Assembly: GCF_035594125.1 (NCBI RefSeq)
Contig: NC_087186.1
Coordinates: 2,521,228-2,585,227 of the forward strand
Reading direction: 5' to 3'
Length of the DNA stretch: 64,000 nt
From: Scylla paramamosain
Lineage: Eukaryota; Arthropoda; Malacostraca; Decapoda; Portunidae
The position numbers and the translations under genes are program-made. Below the pieces are notes generated by a model. The model was not told where the DNA came from. It made no database searches and worked only from the letters and a program-made list of their open reading frames with translations. This document shows positions 25,701-40,299 of the stretch, piece after piece; within the stretch, counting starts at the first letter, position 1; each line of letters begins with the position of its first letter.

Positions 25701-26094
25701 TTGCATATCTAGCTGTCTTCTACCGTTATTTTCATGATAACTGCTCTTCTGATCTTGCTAACTGCATGCCTCCCCTCCTTCCGCGGCCTCGCTGCACAAG
25801 ACTTTCTTCTTTCTCTCACCCCTATTCTGTCCACCTCTCGAACGCAAGAGTTAATCAGTGTTCTCAATCATTCATCCCTTTCTCTGGTAAACTCTGGAAC
25901 TCCCTGCCTGCTTCTGTATTTCCACCTTCCTATGACTTGAATTCCTTCAAGAGGGAGGTTTCAAGACACTTATCCACCAATTTTTGACCACTGCTTTGAC
26001 CCTTTTATGAGACTGGCATTTCAGTGGGCATTTTTTTTATTAGATTTTTGTTGCCCTTGGCCAGTATCCTTCCTACATAAAAAAAAAAAAAAAT
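22785..26094 (+). mobile_element. Family J (Jockey-like) LINE, near full-length (J4)
   Basis: 3.3-kb element inserted into C1: 5' leader from 22,785, single coding region from 23,025, 3' UTR and A tail ending 26,093. C1 RT sequence breaks off at CIMYG on the right and resumes on the left, so the insertion is clean. No separate ORF1 lies in the 240-bp leader. Confidence 0.88.
23025..25987 (+). pseudogene. Jockey-like LINE polyprotein: endonuclease plus reverse transcriptase
   Basis: Would nick target DNA and reverse transcribe the LINE RNA there. Order: apurinic-type endonuclease from NFFFINFCNIRSLRS (23,130) through [15 protein letters not shown] (23,540) to GSSDHNLIS (23,780); RT from [10 protein letters not shown] (24,500) through [15 protein letters not shown] (24,670), DISKAFDRVWHK (24,890), SGVPQGSVLSPTLF (25,050) and SYADDTTL (25,145); then a C-terminal region with [14 protein letters not shown] and the block ending at 25,987. 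Breaks: stop near 23,312 with a frameshift, TGA near 23,846, TAG near 24,146, and an indel at the C run near 25,525. The catalytic boxes themselves are intact, so decay is mild. Confidence 0.87.
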
Positions 26095-27777
26095 ACCATA
26101 CATTATACATGGCACAGCCACACTCTTCCACACTTCTCTCACCACATCATACTTACTTGCTCTCATCCTTGCCGCGCTTCCCAATCGACCTACCCACTGG
26201 TTTACCAAACTTATCTTTTCATTCTTTGCCTTTGCACACCCACTAGGACTCATCCACATCCCTAAGTACTTGTATTCTTGCACCTGTCTCAACTCATTCT
26301 CTCCAAGTCTCCATATCACATTACTTTCATCCTCTGACCTATTCACAATCATTACTTTGCTCTTCTCACTGCTAAACCTTTCTCCAAAGTCTTTACCATA
26401 GCCATCCACTACATCCAACAAACTTTGAAGCTCATCTGCCGATTCACTCATAACGACTACGTCATCTGCATAAAGGAACACACATACTTTATCATTCCCC
26501 ACACTTGCCCCTACATTCATTCTTCTCATCCTGGCTGCTAGCTCCTCTGTATACAGGCTAAAAAGGGTTGGTGACAATAATAAACAGCCCTGCCTAACTC
26601 CTCTCTCACTCTTCACCCAGTCTGTTTCTATGTCTCCTAGCCTGTATCTAGCTCTTGTGTCCACATACATACTTTGCACTATGTTAACTATCTTTGCACT
26701 CAATCTAATCTTTTCTAAGACTCTACCTAACATTTCCCTATTCACTCTATCATAAGCTTTCTCTATATCCAAAAAACCTAGGTACAATTTACCCCTATCC
26801 TTCTTTTTCTTCTCAATCATTTCGTTCACCACAAACATATTGTCCTCAGCTCTCCTGTCCCTACGAAAACCATTCTGTTCTTCACCCAGCACTCCAGCTC
26901 TCTCAATCCCTTTACACAGTTTCTCATTCAACACTGCACTGAAAACTTTACCTATTGTATTCACTAATGCAATTGGCCTGTAGTTCTTCAGCTCATTCTT
27001 ACTCTTAAATTCTCCCTTATACAACAGACACACTCGGCTCTCATTCCACTTTCTTGGCACTCTCTCTTCATCCCACACTCGGTTGAATAACTCAGTCATT
27101 CTGTCTATCACTACCTCCCCACCATTCTTGTAGAACTCATAGGGTATATCATCTGGACCTGCTGCCTTGCCATTCTTCTGCCTTCTCACACACCTCTCCA
27201 CTTCATCCCTACTGATTCTTTCATCCAGTTCATCTGCATTCTTCCTTTCCAGTGTTACACATCCTTCTCTCACACTAAACATCTCACCTACCCCACCTAC
27301 TTCTTCCCAGAACCCTTTGATTGCCTCCCTGATTCCGTCCTTCTCTGTTATAACTACACCCTCCACTTTTAGACTCTCCACACCAACACTGCCTGACATA
27401 TTCTCACCCCTCATGAACTTGTACCATTCATGGCCACCTTCCATACCTTTCTCCCTTAAAGATTAAATCACACTCCTTTCACTCTTCACTTTAGCATTCA
27501 TTATCATTTGTCTTGTCAACCGCTGCTGCTTCACATACGCTGCCCATGCATTCTGATACTCATTCTCTGCCTCATCGCTTTCGTGCCTCTTTTTACTCAG
27601 CCATCTACACTGTCTACTCATTCTCTTTCGCTCCTTCCTAGCCGCTCTGATTTCATCATTCCACCATGGTTTACATACATTCTTTCTTCTACCTACTCTC
27701 ACAAACCCTATCCGGTTCTCAGCAGCACCCCTCACGTCCTCAACCAGTTTTTCATTCAGATACTCCACGTCATGCAC
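26095..27777 (-). pseudogene. CR1-like linker and reverse transcriptase (C1)
   Basis: The linker 27,463-27,777 (KPWWNDEIRAARKERKRM) continues after one break into RT 26,095-27,444: QKNGKAAGPDDIPYE, KNYRPIALVNTIGKVFSA, NGFRRDRRAEDN, FLDIEKAYDRVNREML, RGVRQGCLLLSP and FLYADDVVVMSES. One extra Leu in the GCLLLSP box is unusual. The open frame runs on into the tail of J4 (IFFFFYVG..), which is an artefact of the insertion, not a fusion protein. Confidence 0.86.
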
Positions 27778-28006
27778 ACTTTCGTTGTTCCAGGTTCTCT
27801 CACTCAGATCATCCTGAAAGTTCTCCCACCCTACATCTCTCAGTCTCCACTTCTTTTTCTAACTTGCTACTTTCACTTCATTCCCACCCTGCATCAAGCA
27901 CTCCACAACCAGCATGTTGTGATCAGACACAATATCAACCAAACCATCCTCATCTATCCACATATGCGACACAATTTCACACATTCTTTAATTCACCAAC
28001 ACATAG

Positions 28007-28615
28007 TCAATTGCCTGATTCCTGCTCTCTTGCACTCCAAGTCACACGCCCCTCAGCCAAAGTAACATTCAGATTTTCCAGCTCCAGTTCATCAACAAAC
28101 TCTCCAAGCATTTCACCATTCCTGTTCACCTGTTTCCCCAGTATTCCCACATGTACATTCATGTCACCCATAACTAGCACTCTCTCCTCTCCATGCTCTC
28201 TCACAACTTTCTTAAGTATGTCATACTTCCTCCTATTTTCCCTCTCTGCTCTTTCACCCATGACAGTCATGTACGCTACCACCAGTACCACCTTCTCTGG
28301 TCTGCCACGACCATCCATGCATTCCACTCTGACTCCAAGCACATCCTCACTACTTGTACACTCCCCCACATCAATCTCCTCTACTTTCAGTCCTCTTTCT
28401 TTTTTGTAGAGTAGGGCTACGCCTCCTCCCAGTGTTTCCTGTGCCTTACGCCCCTTTCCAATCATAACATACTCGCATCCCTCCATTCGTACATCATCTC
28501 TCAGGTGAGTCTCAGTGAGCCCGACTAAGTCGAACCTCCACTCCCTGAGCTCCTTGCATACATCCTCGAACTTGTCCACACCCCATCCTCTCACATTCAT
28601 ACAGCCAATCTTCAC
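28007..28615 (-). pseudogene. CR1-like endonuclease domain (C1)
   Basis: MKIGCMNVRGWGVDKFEDV at the start, LVGLTETHLRDDV (catalytic Glu box), GGGVALLYKKE, VLVMGDMNVHVG (Asp-Asn box). The frame ends near a shift before the DYVLVN/SDHN part, which continues in another frame towards 27,800. It would nick target DNA. Confidence 0.83.
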
Positions 28616-28678
28616 ACATTTACTTGCCTGGTTAGTCTCTTTCCTTCCATGTTCGCTGACATCAGTGGGTCCTCCTCG

Positions 28679-29089
28679 TCATGCCTCATCCACACAACAC
28701 ACCTGCCTCACCCTCATCCACTCAGCCAGTCGACATCCTAGCCTCTCATTCCCGTTGTGGTTGAGGTGGACCCCATCTCTCCCAAAGAATTTGTCCTGGT
28801 CGAGGATCCCATCCATGTCTAGGAAGCTCACGTTGTCCTTCTTCTCTGCCATCCATTCCATCTTGACCTTCATGAGTTCCATGCATATCTTGCGGTTCGT
28901 TTCTCTTCTGACCTTCTCATACTGCACTCCTTCCCGTGGGCGCCGCAGGACCCCCACCACAGCCACACACATCTTCTTTTCTTCTGCTGCCCTCACTGCT
29001 TCTATCACTTCCTTTACTGTGTCTTCAACACCTGCCTCTAGTACGTTGTTGCCTCCTCCTTGGATAACTAGCAGGCTTCTCTCTTCCAT
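28679..29089 (-). pseudogene. SGNH esterase C-terminal part of C1 ORF1
   Basis: 136 codons: LLVIQGGGNNVLEAG (GGGN block) and FGRDGVHLNHNGNERLG (the Asp-x-x-His block with catalytic Asp and His). The N-terminal Ser block (GDS) and the PHD finger present in C2 are missing through 5' truncation. CR1-group LINEs are known to carry such esterase domains in ORF1; their role is unsettled. Confidence 0.8.
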
Positions 29090-29093
29090 TTCT

Positions 29094-31466
29094 TACAGTA
29101 CAGGTACAGGTGTACTCATACAGGTGACTCGGGCTCACTCCTAAGCCAGGCCTTTGGATCGGCAACTCCTATAGAAGGGAGAAAAAGAGAAACGAACAAC
29201 ATCCTCTACACTAATTGTTCTTACATCTGGCACACCACATACTCTCCAGAAACTCTTTCACCGCCTTAATCATCCTCTCAATCGCTCCTCTACACAGTTC
29301 CAGCAACAACACACATCCACTCCTGTCCTGTCTTCTCCACTCTTACATTCTTATCATGACCTAACTCAGTCAGTATCACTTGCATCATCTCATTCCTGTC
29401 TCTGGCATACTTCACACACTCCAGCACCACATGTTCCACCGTATCATCTTCTCCCATGTCACACATCTGACACACTTTGCTGCGGGACTTAGACCATCTG
29501 TAACTCCTTGCATTCAGATCCATACACATCCAGCCCTCGCTCGGAAGAGAAGATCATCGCCTAGGCTTCCATCATACCACCTTTTATACCTCGGGGCCCC
29601 TTTCTCCTTGTACCATTCCAGCGTCTTCTTTCTTTCCACGTCATTCTTCCATTCATTCAGTCTTTATACCATTCCAAAGTACTCATATGTTTCATCTTAT
29701 TCTTCCATTCACTCAATCCCCACATGCTTCACCACTCTGTCTATCTCAGTTTTCCACTTTCTAACATCCTATTCTAAACCCTCCCAATTTCTGGCAATCA
29801 TACTCCAGTCACTCTCAACATATCTCCCTCAAATCATTGAAAAGCCCAACTACTTTCCAAACCACTCTTCACTACCATCTTGACACACTTCTTCCCCCAC
29901 CTGCTGCTCCTAACATTCCACAGAAACACCTTTCTCACTAGTCTCGCATCAACCATTCGCTCAAATCTACCTTTGTATCTCAAGGTTGTTTTTGCATGTC
30001 TCTCTAAAAGTACTCCAGCCCATGTCCCCTCTCAAGGCCTCTATCGCTGCATAACTTGGTGCATTAAATGCCATTCTTGCTACTCTATTATGTCCTACTT
30101 CTAAATGTTCTAATTCATTCTCATTCCACACAATCATGTCCATACCATACATAATGCTCGGAACAGCCATGCTCTTCCAAACTTCTCGCAGCACGTCATA
30201 TTTACTCGCCCTCATCCTTGCTGCACTTCCTAGACGACCCACCCACTGGTTCACCATGCTTATCTTTTCATTCTTTGCCTTCACACTGCAATTCGGACTT
30301 ATCCACATTCCCAGGTACTTGTATTCATCTGTCTGTCGCAACATATTTCCTCCTAGTCTCCACACTGAATTTCTCTCATCCTCTGACCTATTCACAATCA
30401 TGACCTTGCTTTTCTTGCTGATAAATCTCACACCAAAGTCCCTTCCATATCCATCTACAACATCAAACAAACTTTGAAGCTCATCTGCTGATTCACTCAT
30501 AACCATTACATCATCTGCATAAAAAAAAAAAAGCACACATCATTCCCCACACTCACTCCCATATTAATTCTTCTCATTCTGGCTGCTAATTCCTCTGTAT
30601 ACAAGCTAAAAAGGGTTGGTGACAAAATACAACCTTGCCTAACTCCTCTTTCACTCTTTACTCAGTCTGTTTCTATATTTCATAATCTGTATCTAGCTCT
30701 TGTGTCCACATACATACTTTGCACTATGTAAATTACCTTTGCACTCAACCCAGTCTTCTCTAAGACTCTACTTAGCATTTCTCTATTCACTCCATCATAA
30801 GCTTTCTCTATGTCTAGAAAACCTATGTGCAGTTTACTACTATCTTTCTTCTTTCTTTCAATAACTTCATTCACCACAAACAAGTTATCTTCTGCTCTTC
30901 TGTCCACACGAAACCCATTCTGTTCCTCACCTAACACTCCAGCTCTCTCAATCCACTTACATAATCTGTCATTCAACAATGCACTGGAAATTTTACATAC
31001 TGTGTTCACTAATGCAATTGGCCTGTAATTTTTCACCTCATTTTTACCCTTGTATCTTCCCCTGTGCAGCAGAGTCACTCTGCATTCATTCCACATTCTT
31101 GGCACTCTCTCCTTCTCCCACACCTGGTTAAATAACTCAGTCATTCTATCAATTACAACTTCCTCTCCATTTTTGTACATTTCATAAAGTATTTCATCTG
31201 GTCCTGCTGCCTTCCCATTCTTCTGCCTATTCACACATTTCTCCACTTCCTCCCTGCTGATTCTTTCATTCAACTCATCCGCATCCTTCCTCTCCAGTGT
31301 CACACACCCTTATCTCACATCATGTACCTCACCTACACTTTTTCCCAGAACTCTTATTGCTCTTCTCATTTCTTCCCTATCTGTCACCACTGCTCCATTC
31401 ACCTTCAAACTCTCCACATTCTCACTGTCGGGCATTCCCTCATCCCCCAGGAATCTGTACCATTCC
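29094..31466 (-). mobile_element. CR1-like LINE C2, RT and 3' end
   Basis: Minus strand RT and 3' region of C2. The 3' end near 29,094-29,115 is an ACCTGT-type repeat. It includes CQMCDMGEDDTVEHVVLEC at 29,470 and the same GDDLLFRARAGC block as C1. Left neighbour is the truncated 5' end of C1. Confidence 0.82.
29967..31303 (-). pseudogene. CR1-like reverse transcriptase (C2)
   Basis: Two frames joined by a break near 30,540-30,680: 30,680-31,303 with QKNGKAAGPDEILYE, KNYRPIALVNTVCKISSA, FLDIEKAYDGVNREML, and 29,967-30,536 with FFYADDVMVMSES and the C-terminal thumb region. An A run near 30,527 and a changed Asp-Gly in the A box (AYDG for AYDR) mark decay. Confidence 0.83.
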
Positions 31467-33224
<1,758 letters not shown>

Positions 33225-34017
33225 CGGCCACCTTCAACACCTTTCTCTCTCAGGGACTGAATCACACCTCTCTCACACTTGACTTTAGCATTCATTATCT
33301 TTTGCTTTGTCACTCGCTGCTGACTCACATACACTGTCCATGCCTTTTGGTACTCACTCTCATCCTCCTCACTCTCATGCCTTCTCTTTCTCCATTGCTT
33401 GCACACCCTTTTTAGTCTTTTTTTTTTTTTTTTCCTTTCTGGCATTCCTAATTTTGTCACTCCACCATGGCTTACATGCACGCTTTCTGGTACTTGTTCT
33501 TACGTACCCTATCTGGCTGTTTGCTGCATTCCTTACATTCTCCACAAACCTATCATTCATTTCATCCACACCATTCAAGTTTTCATCCTCCTAGTTTCTC
33601 TCACTCAAGTCTACCTGGAAATTCTCCCATCCTACATCCCTCAGTGTCCACTTTCTCTCAGCCTTGGCATTCGTTCCGTCTCTTCCATTCAGCTTACATT
33701 CTAGTTCCAACATGTTATGGTCCGAGACAACGTCAATCATTCCATCCTCATCTATCCGCATGCAGTCAACAATCTCATGCATTCTCCCATTTACTAGCAT
33801 GTAGTCAATTACAAACTCCTGGTTCCTAGCACAGCAAGTCATTTGTCCTTCTGCCAGGGTCTCATTCAGGTTTTCTAGGTCCATCTCATTCATAAACTCA
33901 TCAGGCATCTCACCATTCCTATTCATTTGTTCATCTAAAATACTTATGTGTGCATTCATGTCTCCCATAACAATCACTCTCTCTCCAACATGATATTTTG
34001 CAATCTTCTTCAATATA
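33225..34017 (-). pseudogene. CR1-like endonuclease C-terminal part and linker (C2)
   Basis: 33,591-34,013 reads VIVMGDMNAHIS, CARNQEFVIDYMLVNG and DVVSDHNMLELE (the catalytic Asp-His box). It is followed after a break by the basic linker with CKPWWSDKIRNARKEKKK (33,375-33,578). The right boundary at 34,017 is the TA target of the pogo insertion; the upstream part of the same domain lies at 35,152-35,299. Confidence 0.82.
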
Positions 34018-35149
34018 CAGTAAAATCCCTCTTATCCGGCATCAACGGAACTGCCGACATGCCGGATACTTGAATAGAAGTGAAATTATGTCCACAATCA
34101 CCACCCTACACTCACGCATCTTACCATAACAAAGATCAGCTGATCGCCGTGCCGCGCGTCGCCACCCACGCTGCCACCTCACACTCACCAACACACAATA
34201 CTACTGTACTAACATTCTCTTTAATACTTTCCTCTTATAAATAAGTTGATGGGTTACAAAAATAAAGTACGTATACACTTATTTGCTTTATTCAATATTA
34301 GCCAACATGTATAGCATACAATAAAGATATGAAAATGTACGAGTGTTTGTGACACTTTTTTTGCTCCCCACACCTCTTATTCAACACTCTCCGGGTCATC
34401 AACATCATCAGATTCTGTACTTGTTTGCCCCACTTCTTTTCTCTTACAAGCTACTTTAAAATAGTTTCTAATGTCTCCTTGTTAGCAGCTCCTTCTTCTT
34501 TGCAGCAAAAACTCATTCTCAATGCAGTGAAGGGTCATAACATCTCGGGTTGACATGTATGTGCACTGCTCAACAAACCTGACAAAGCCAGCTATGTCTT
34601 TCGCAGCCTGTTTCCAAGTTACTTTAGGCTCATTACCATCATCATCATCATCACTATCATCAAGAATTTTCTCTAAATGATCTTCTACTACAGCGTTAAT
34701 AAGTTCCTCGTCTGTGAGAGTGAATGTTACGGCCTGATTTTCGTCCACGTCCACCCATTCCTGTAACGCTTCATCTGTCACTTTAAGTTGCACATTTCCC
34801 CCCATTTCCCTCAGCTCGCTCACCACCGAATTTTTCATGCCACCTACAAACCCTTCAAACTCCTTATCATCCTCATCATCACACATCATCAAAGAGTACA
34901 ATTTGCGCCAACATCGCATCAATGTTTGCCTTTTAACGTCTAGCCAAGCAAGTGAAGCCATGAATATCGCATCCTTAACATTAAACTGTTTTTGGAACTC
35001 GGGGATTGTGCCGTCCTCATAATTAATCATAATTTAATCGATTTTATGAGTATACATTGATTTTTTATTGATTTTAAGGCTCGGGAAAAAATGTGCCGGA
35101 TACTTGAAGCTGCCGAATACTCGAATGCCGGATGAAAGGGATTTTACTG
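34018..35149 (-). mobile_element. Pogo/Tigger-type DNA transposon, internally deleted
   Basis: 1,132 bp bounded by inverted repeats starting CAGTAAAATCCC (left CTCTTATCCGGCAT, right read on minus TTTCATCCGGCAT; 23 of 25 match by eye) with TA on both sides (34,016-34,017 and 35,150-35,151). A second inverted motif GCCGGATACTTGAA lies just inside both ends. It is inserted in the C2 endonuclease gene. Confidence 0.86.
34379..35030 (-). pseudogene. Pogo/Tigger transposase C-terminal fragment
   Basis: Open from 35,030 to 34,482 (182 codons), then one in-frame stop, then readable to 34,379. Contains NVKDAIFMASLAWLDVK.. TLMRCWRKLYSLM, a very acidic stretch (DDSDDDDDGNEP) and, after the stop, QGDIRNYFKVACKRKE, the C-terminal layout of Tigger/jerky-like transposases. 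The N-terminal DNA-binding and DDE regions are deleted, so it cannot catalyse transposition. The start at 35,030 is simply the first Met after the deletion. Confidence 0.72.
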
Positions 35150-35151
35150 TA

Positions 35152-35299
35152 CAGTACTTTCTGCTATTCTCCCTAACTGCTCTCTCTCCTTCCACTGTCA
35201 TATACACTATAACTACAACTACCCTCTCAGGCATACCACACTCATTTCTACACTCCACTCGGGCAGCTAACATATCCTCACCTTCTACACTGTCCCCTA
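35152..35299 (-). pseudogene. CR1-like endonuclease, middle piece (C2)
   Basis: MLAARVECRNECGMPERVV and VIVYMTVEGERAVRENSRKY continue directly into the IAKYHVGERVIVMGD part on the other side of the pogo element. It is bounded on the right by the plus-strand LINE 3' end at 35,300. Confidence 0.78.
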
Positions 35300-35668
35300 C
35301 ATTTACATTCTTTAGAGAAACGTAGGTTAAGAGAGGACCTGATAGAAGTCTTTAAATGGTATAAGGGTTATAACAAGGGAGATGTAAGCAAAATTCTTAA
35401 GATCAGCAACCAGGATAGAACAAGAAATAACGGGTTCAAGCTTGAAAAATTTAGGTTTAGGAAGGAGATAGGAAGAAATTGGTTCTCAAATAGCGTGGTA
35501 GATGAGTGGAACGGACTCAGTAATTATATTGTTAGTGCTAGGACATTAGAGAGCTTTAAGAGAAGATTAGACAAGTTTATGGATGGGGATAATAGATGGC
35601 CACGTGTAAGCCTGGTCGCTTCTTGCAGCTTCCCTTATTTCTTATGTTCTTCTTGTGTTCTTATGTTC
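35300..35668 (+). mobile_element. 3' end of a different CR1-group LINE (family L)
   Basis: Plus strand open to about 35,610: RRLREDLIEVFKWYKGYNKG.. GFKLEKFRFRKEIGRNWFSN, VVDEWNGLSNYIVSARTLES, FKRRLDKFMDGDNRW, the typical carboxy-terminal segment of CR1-type RT proteins. It is followed by a 3' end built of TTCTTATG-like octamers (35,634-35,668) as in CR1 elements. 5'-truncated and inserted against the orientation of C2. Confidence 0.78.
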
Positions 35669-35974
35669 TATATCAAGCTCTTCTACTTTCAGGCTCCTCG
35701 TCTTTCTGTGGAGCAAGGCTACGCCTCCTCCTAACTTCTGTTTACTGCGTCCCTTTCCTACCATCACATACTCACCCCCTTCCATTTGCACCACATCTCT
35801 CAGGTGTGTTTCAGTTATTCTTACCAAGACCAAACTCCACTCATTCAACTCCCTGCATACATCTTCAAATTTGCCAATGCCCCATCTTCTCACATTCATA
35901 CAACCAAGTTTCACACATGACCTTGCCTGCCTGGTGTCTTCTCTTCCTTGCTCTGGTGCACTCCTATCCCTCAT
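35642..35974 (-). pseudogene. CR1-like endonuclease N-terminal piece (C2 ORF2 start)
   Basis: CVKLGCMNVRRWGIGKFEDV, LVRITETHLRDVVQ (Glu box), GGGVALLHRKTRSLKVEELD. The last residues (about 35,642-35,668) fall in the inserted family L tail. ORF2 starts close behind the ORF1 stop at 35,975, as is usual for two-ORF LINEs. Confidence 0.8.
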
Positions 35975-36628
35975 TCAGGCAGAGTCCATGCACATGGTGG
36001 ACTTTGCACGCATCCATTTACGCAGCACCCTGCACATCCTCTCGTTGCCGACTTCATTGAGGTGCAACCCGTCCGGCAGGAAGTCCATACCCTCCTTCAG
36101 GGTAGCATCCAGGTCAATGAAACTGACGTTGCCTTTCTTGCCCCTCAGCCAGTCCAGCTTCATTCTCAGCACTTCCTCCTGGATCTTGCAGTTCATCCAT
36201 CTTCTAAGTCGCTCATACCCGTCTCCTTCTCTTGTCTGTCTGATCACTTGCACCACAGCCACACTCAGAAACTTGTCCTCAGCAGCTTTCACTGCCTCTA
36301 CAATCTCCCTCACTGTTTCTTTTGCTTTAATCCTCTCCTGGTCGTTACCGCCGCCCTGGATCACAAGCAGACCATTCTTAATTTTCTGGGTCTTCTCAGT
36401 CACTGTCTTCTTTATTTCGTGAATCTTGGCTTCCCTCAGACACTCCTGTGAGCTCCCGCTCATCTTGGTTTTGAGGTGGGAACCTACATTCCTGACCATG
36501 CTATCCCCAAAAATGCAGATTGGGGAATTCCTCTGAATCATTTTCTTCATCGTTGGCCCTCTTTGTGGTTGCTGGTCTTTCTCCTCTGTTTGCATGGCCT
36601 TGTCTTCTAGGTCTTGCCGGGCGTTCAC
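35975..36628 (-). pseudogene. CR1 ORF1 esterase domain (C2), catalytic residues kept
   Basis: 217 codons open. SGNH/GDSL hydrolase blocks: SPICIFGDSMVRNVGS (Ser block), LLVIQGGGNDQERI (Gly-Asn block), SFIDLDATLKEG, FLPDGLHLNEVGNERM (Asp and His of the triad). Predicted to be an esterase-fold part of LINE ORF1, a known feature of CR1-group elements. The PHD finger of the same ORF1 lies in another frame upstream (shift near 36,630). Confidence 0.84.
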
Positions 36629-36641
36629 AGCCTGTGTATCA

Positions 36642-36923
36642 TTATTTTTGATGTCCTCCGTCTGTGTCCTTTACGCTGGTCATTATCGCCGTTATCTGTG
36701 TTTCCTTGGTCACCATGTCCTCTTTCCTGGTCTTCAGCTTCTCCTTCACTGCCTCCAGACATTCGCCACACAAAAACATAATGTTTTTGTGGCTCAGCAT
36801 CTTGGTGGAGGCCTTGAGCCCCACACAGGCAGTGTGGAACCATAACTCACACACCTCACACTCCACGTCACAACATCTGGTCGTGACACTCTCCTTGCAC
36901 ACCTTGCAATCAGCTGCAGCCAT
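36642..36923 (-). pseudogene. CR1 ORF1 PHD-type zinc finger (C2)
   Basis: From MAAADCKVCKESV (likely true start near 36,923): Cys-x2-Cys, CCDVECEVCELWFHTACVGL and MFLCGECLEAVK make a C4HC3 PHD-like finger in about 50 residues, then a Lys/Glu-rich segment. PHD plus esterase is the ORF1 layout described for CR1-like LINEs. The frame ends before the esterase, so one frameshift separates them. Confidence 0.8.
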
Positions 36924-36984
36924 CCTGATTCTTACTACTGATAAAATCCAGGAAGTTACTTGGAAATGCAGGAGCGGAGTCACA

Positions 36985-37550
36985 CACGTCCTCTCTCGTC
37001 TCTCTTGTCTCCTCTACCGATTCCTCGCGGAACCAGTTCCGGAACCGGTTCCGACGATTCCGCCCGCCCAAGGAACCGGTTCCTTGAATATACTAGAGTT
37101 ATCAGTTCCTGTCCACCACTTGTGAAAGGTATGAGAGAGACAGGAGAGAGATGCCCCTGAACCAGTCCTTTGGATCGGCAACTCCTGTAGAAGACAAACA
37201 AAAAAACAAAACAAAAAAAAACGAACAGTACCTATCCTTTACACTGTCTCTACATCTGGCACACCAAATTATCTCCAGAAACATTCACAGCCTCTATCAT
37301 TCTTTCATTCATCTCTCTACACAGTCCTAGCATCACCATCACCCATTCCGTTCTTGTCTTCTCCCCTCTTCAATTCTTATTGTGCCCTAACTTTGAATCA
37401 CTTGCATCATCTTTCTCCTGTCTCTCTCATACCTTTCACTAGTGGTGGGCAGAAACTGATAACTGAAGTATATTCAAGGAACCGGTTACCTCGGGCGGGT
37501 GGAACCGTCGGAACCGGTTCCGGAACTGGTTCCGCAGGGAATCTGTAGAG
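36985..37550. repeat. Inverted duplication with GGAACCGGTTCC motifs
   Basis: The left arm about 37,000-37,150 is the reverse complement of the right arm about 37,415-37,545 (shared AGTATATTCAAGGAACCGGT and CTCCTGTCTCTCTCATACC). The arms contain several copies of the palindrome GGAACCGGTTCC. The GTGGTGGGCAGAAACTG at the arm start is hAT-terminus-like (weak). The loop holds the 3' end of CR1-like copy C3. Confidence 0.75.
37151..37415 (-). mobile_element. CR1-like LINE C3, 3' end only
   Basis: CCTTTGGATCGGCAACTCCT and the following 250 bases match the 3' ends of C1 (about 21,830-22,080) and C2 (about 29,150-29,400) on the same strand. Contains no usable coding frame. Confidence 0.75.
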
Positions 37551-37735
37551 CGCGGCTGGTGAATACCCAAGTATCGGAACTGCCAGCGCGCTGCTTGGTG
37601 GTTACTAGTGTGTAGCGGTTCTGGAAGTGGTTCCGCAGGGAATCAGTAAAGTGCGGCTGGTGAATACCAAAGTTTCAAAACCGTCAGCGCGCTGCTTGGC
37701 GGTTACCAGGGTGTAGCAGTTCCAGGACTCATCTA
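37524..37735. repeat. Two tandem units of about 101 bp
   Basis: GGTTCCGCAGGGAATC occurs at about 37,529 and 37,630, each followed by GCGGCTGGTGAATACC.. and CAGCGCGCTGCTTGG.GGTTAC. Lies at the right edge of the inverted duplication. Confidence 0.85.
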
Positions 37736-40091
<2,356 letters not shown>

Positions 40092-40299
40092 GGTTACAAT
40101 TGGTTTTCATGTCGGGTAAAGATCTTTGCAAATTCTCAATTGCTTATCTAATTGTTTTGAAATGTTGGAAATAAGTTAAAACAATGAAGGAAAGAATATA
40201 AAGTGTTCTAAAGATTCTTGAACTGGCCAGATCTAGCAAGAAATTTATCATATTTAGAAGTATTTGCTTACATTTCAGAAATCATCGCAAATCTTCCAG

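Larger units (their letters stand above)
26095..29093 (-). mobile_element. CR1-like LINE C1, main part
   Basis: Minus strand, 5'-truncated inside ORF1 (starts at 29,089), then endonuclease, linker and RT, broken at 26,095 by J4. Its truncated 5' end lies directly against the 3' end of the same-family copy C2. Confidence 0.85.

Noticed and set aside
26005..27444. A 479-codon frame that looks like an RT with an unusual C-terminus [14 protein letters not shown]
   Set aside because: The last 30 codons are the antisense of the J4 tail that inserted into the CR1-like RT; not a natural fusion.
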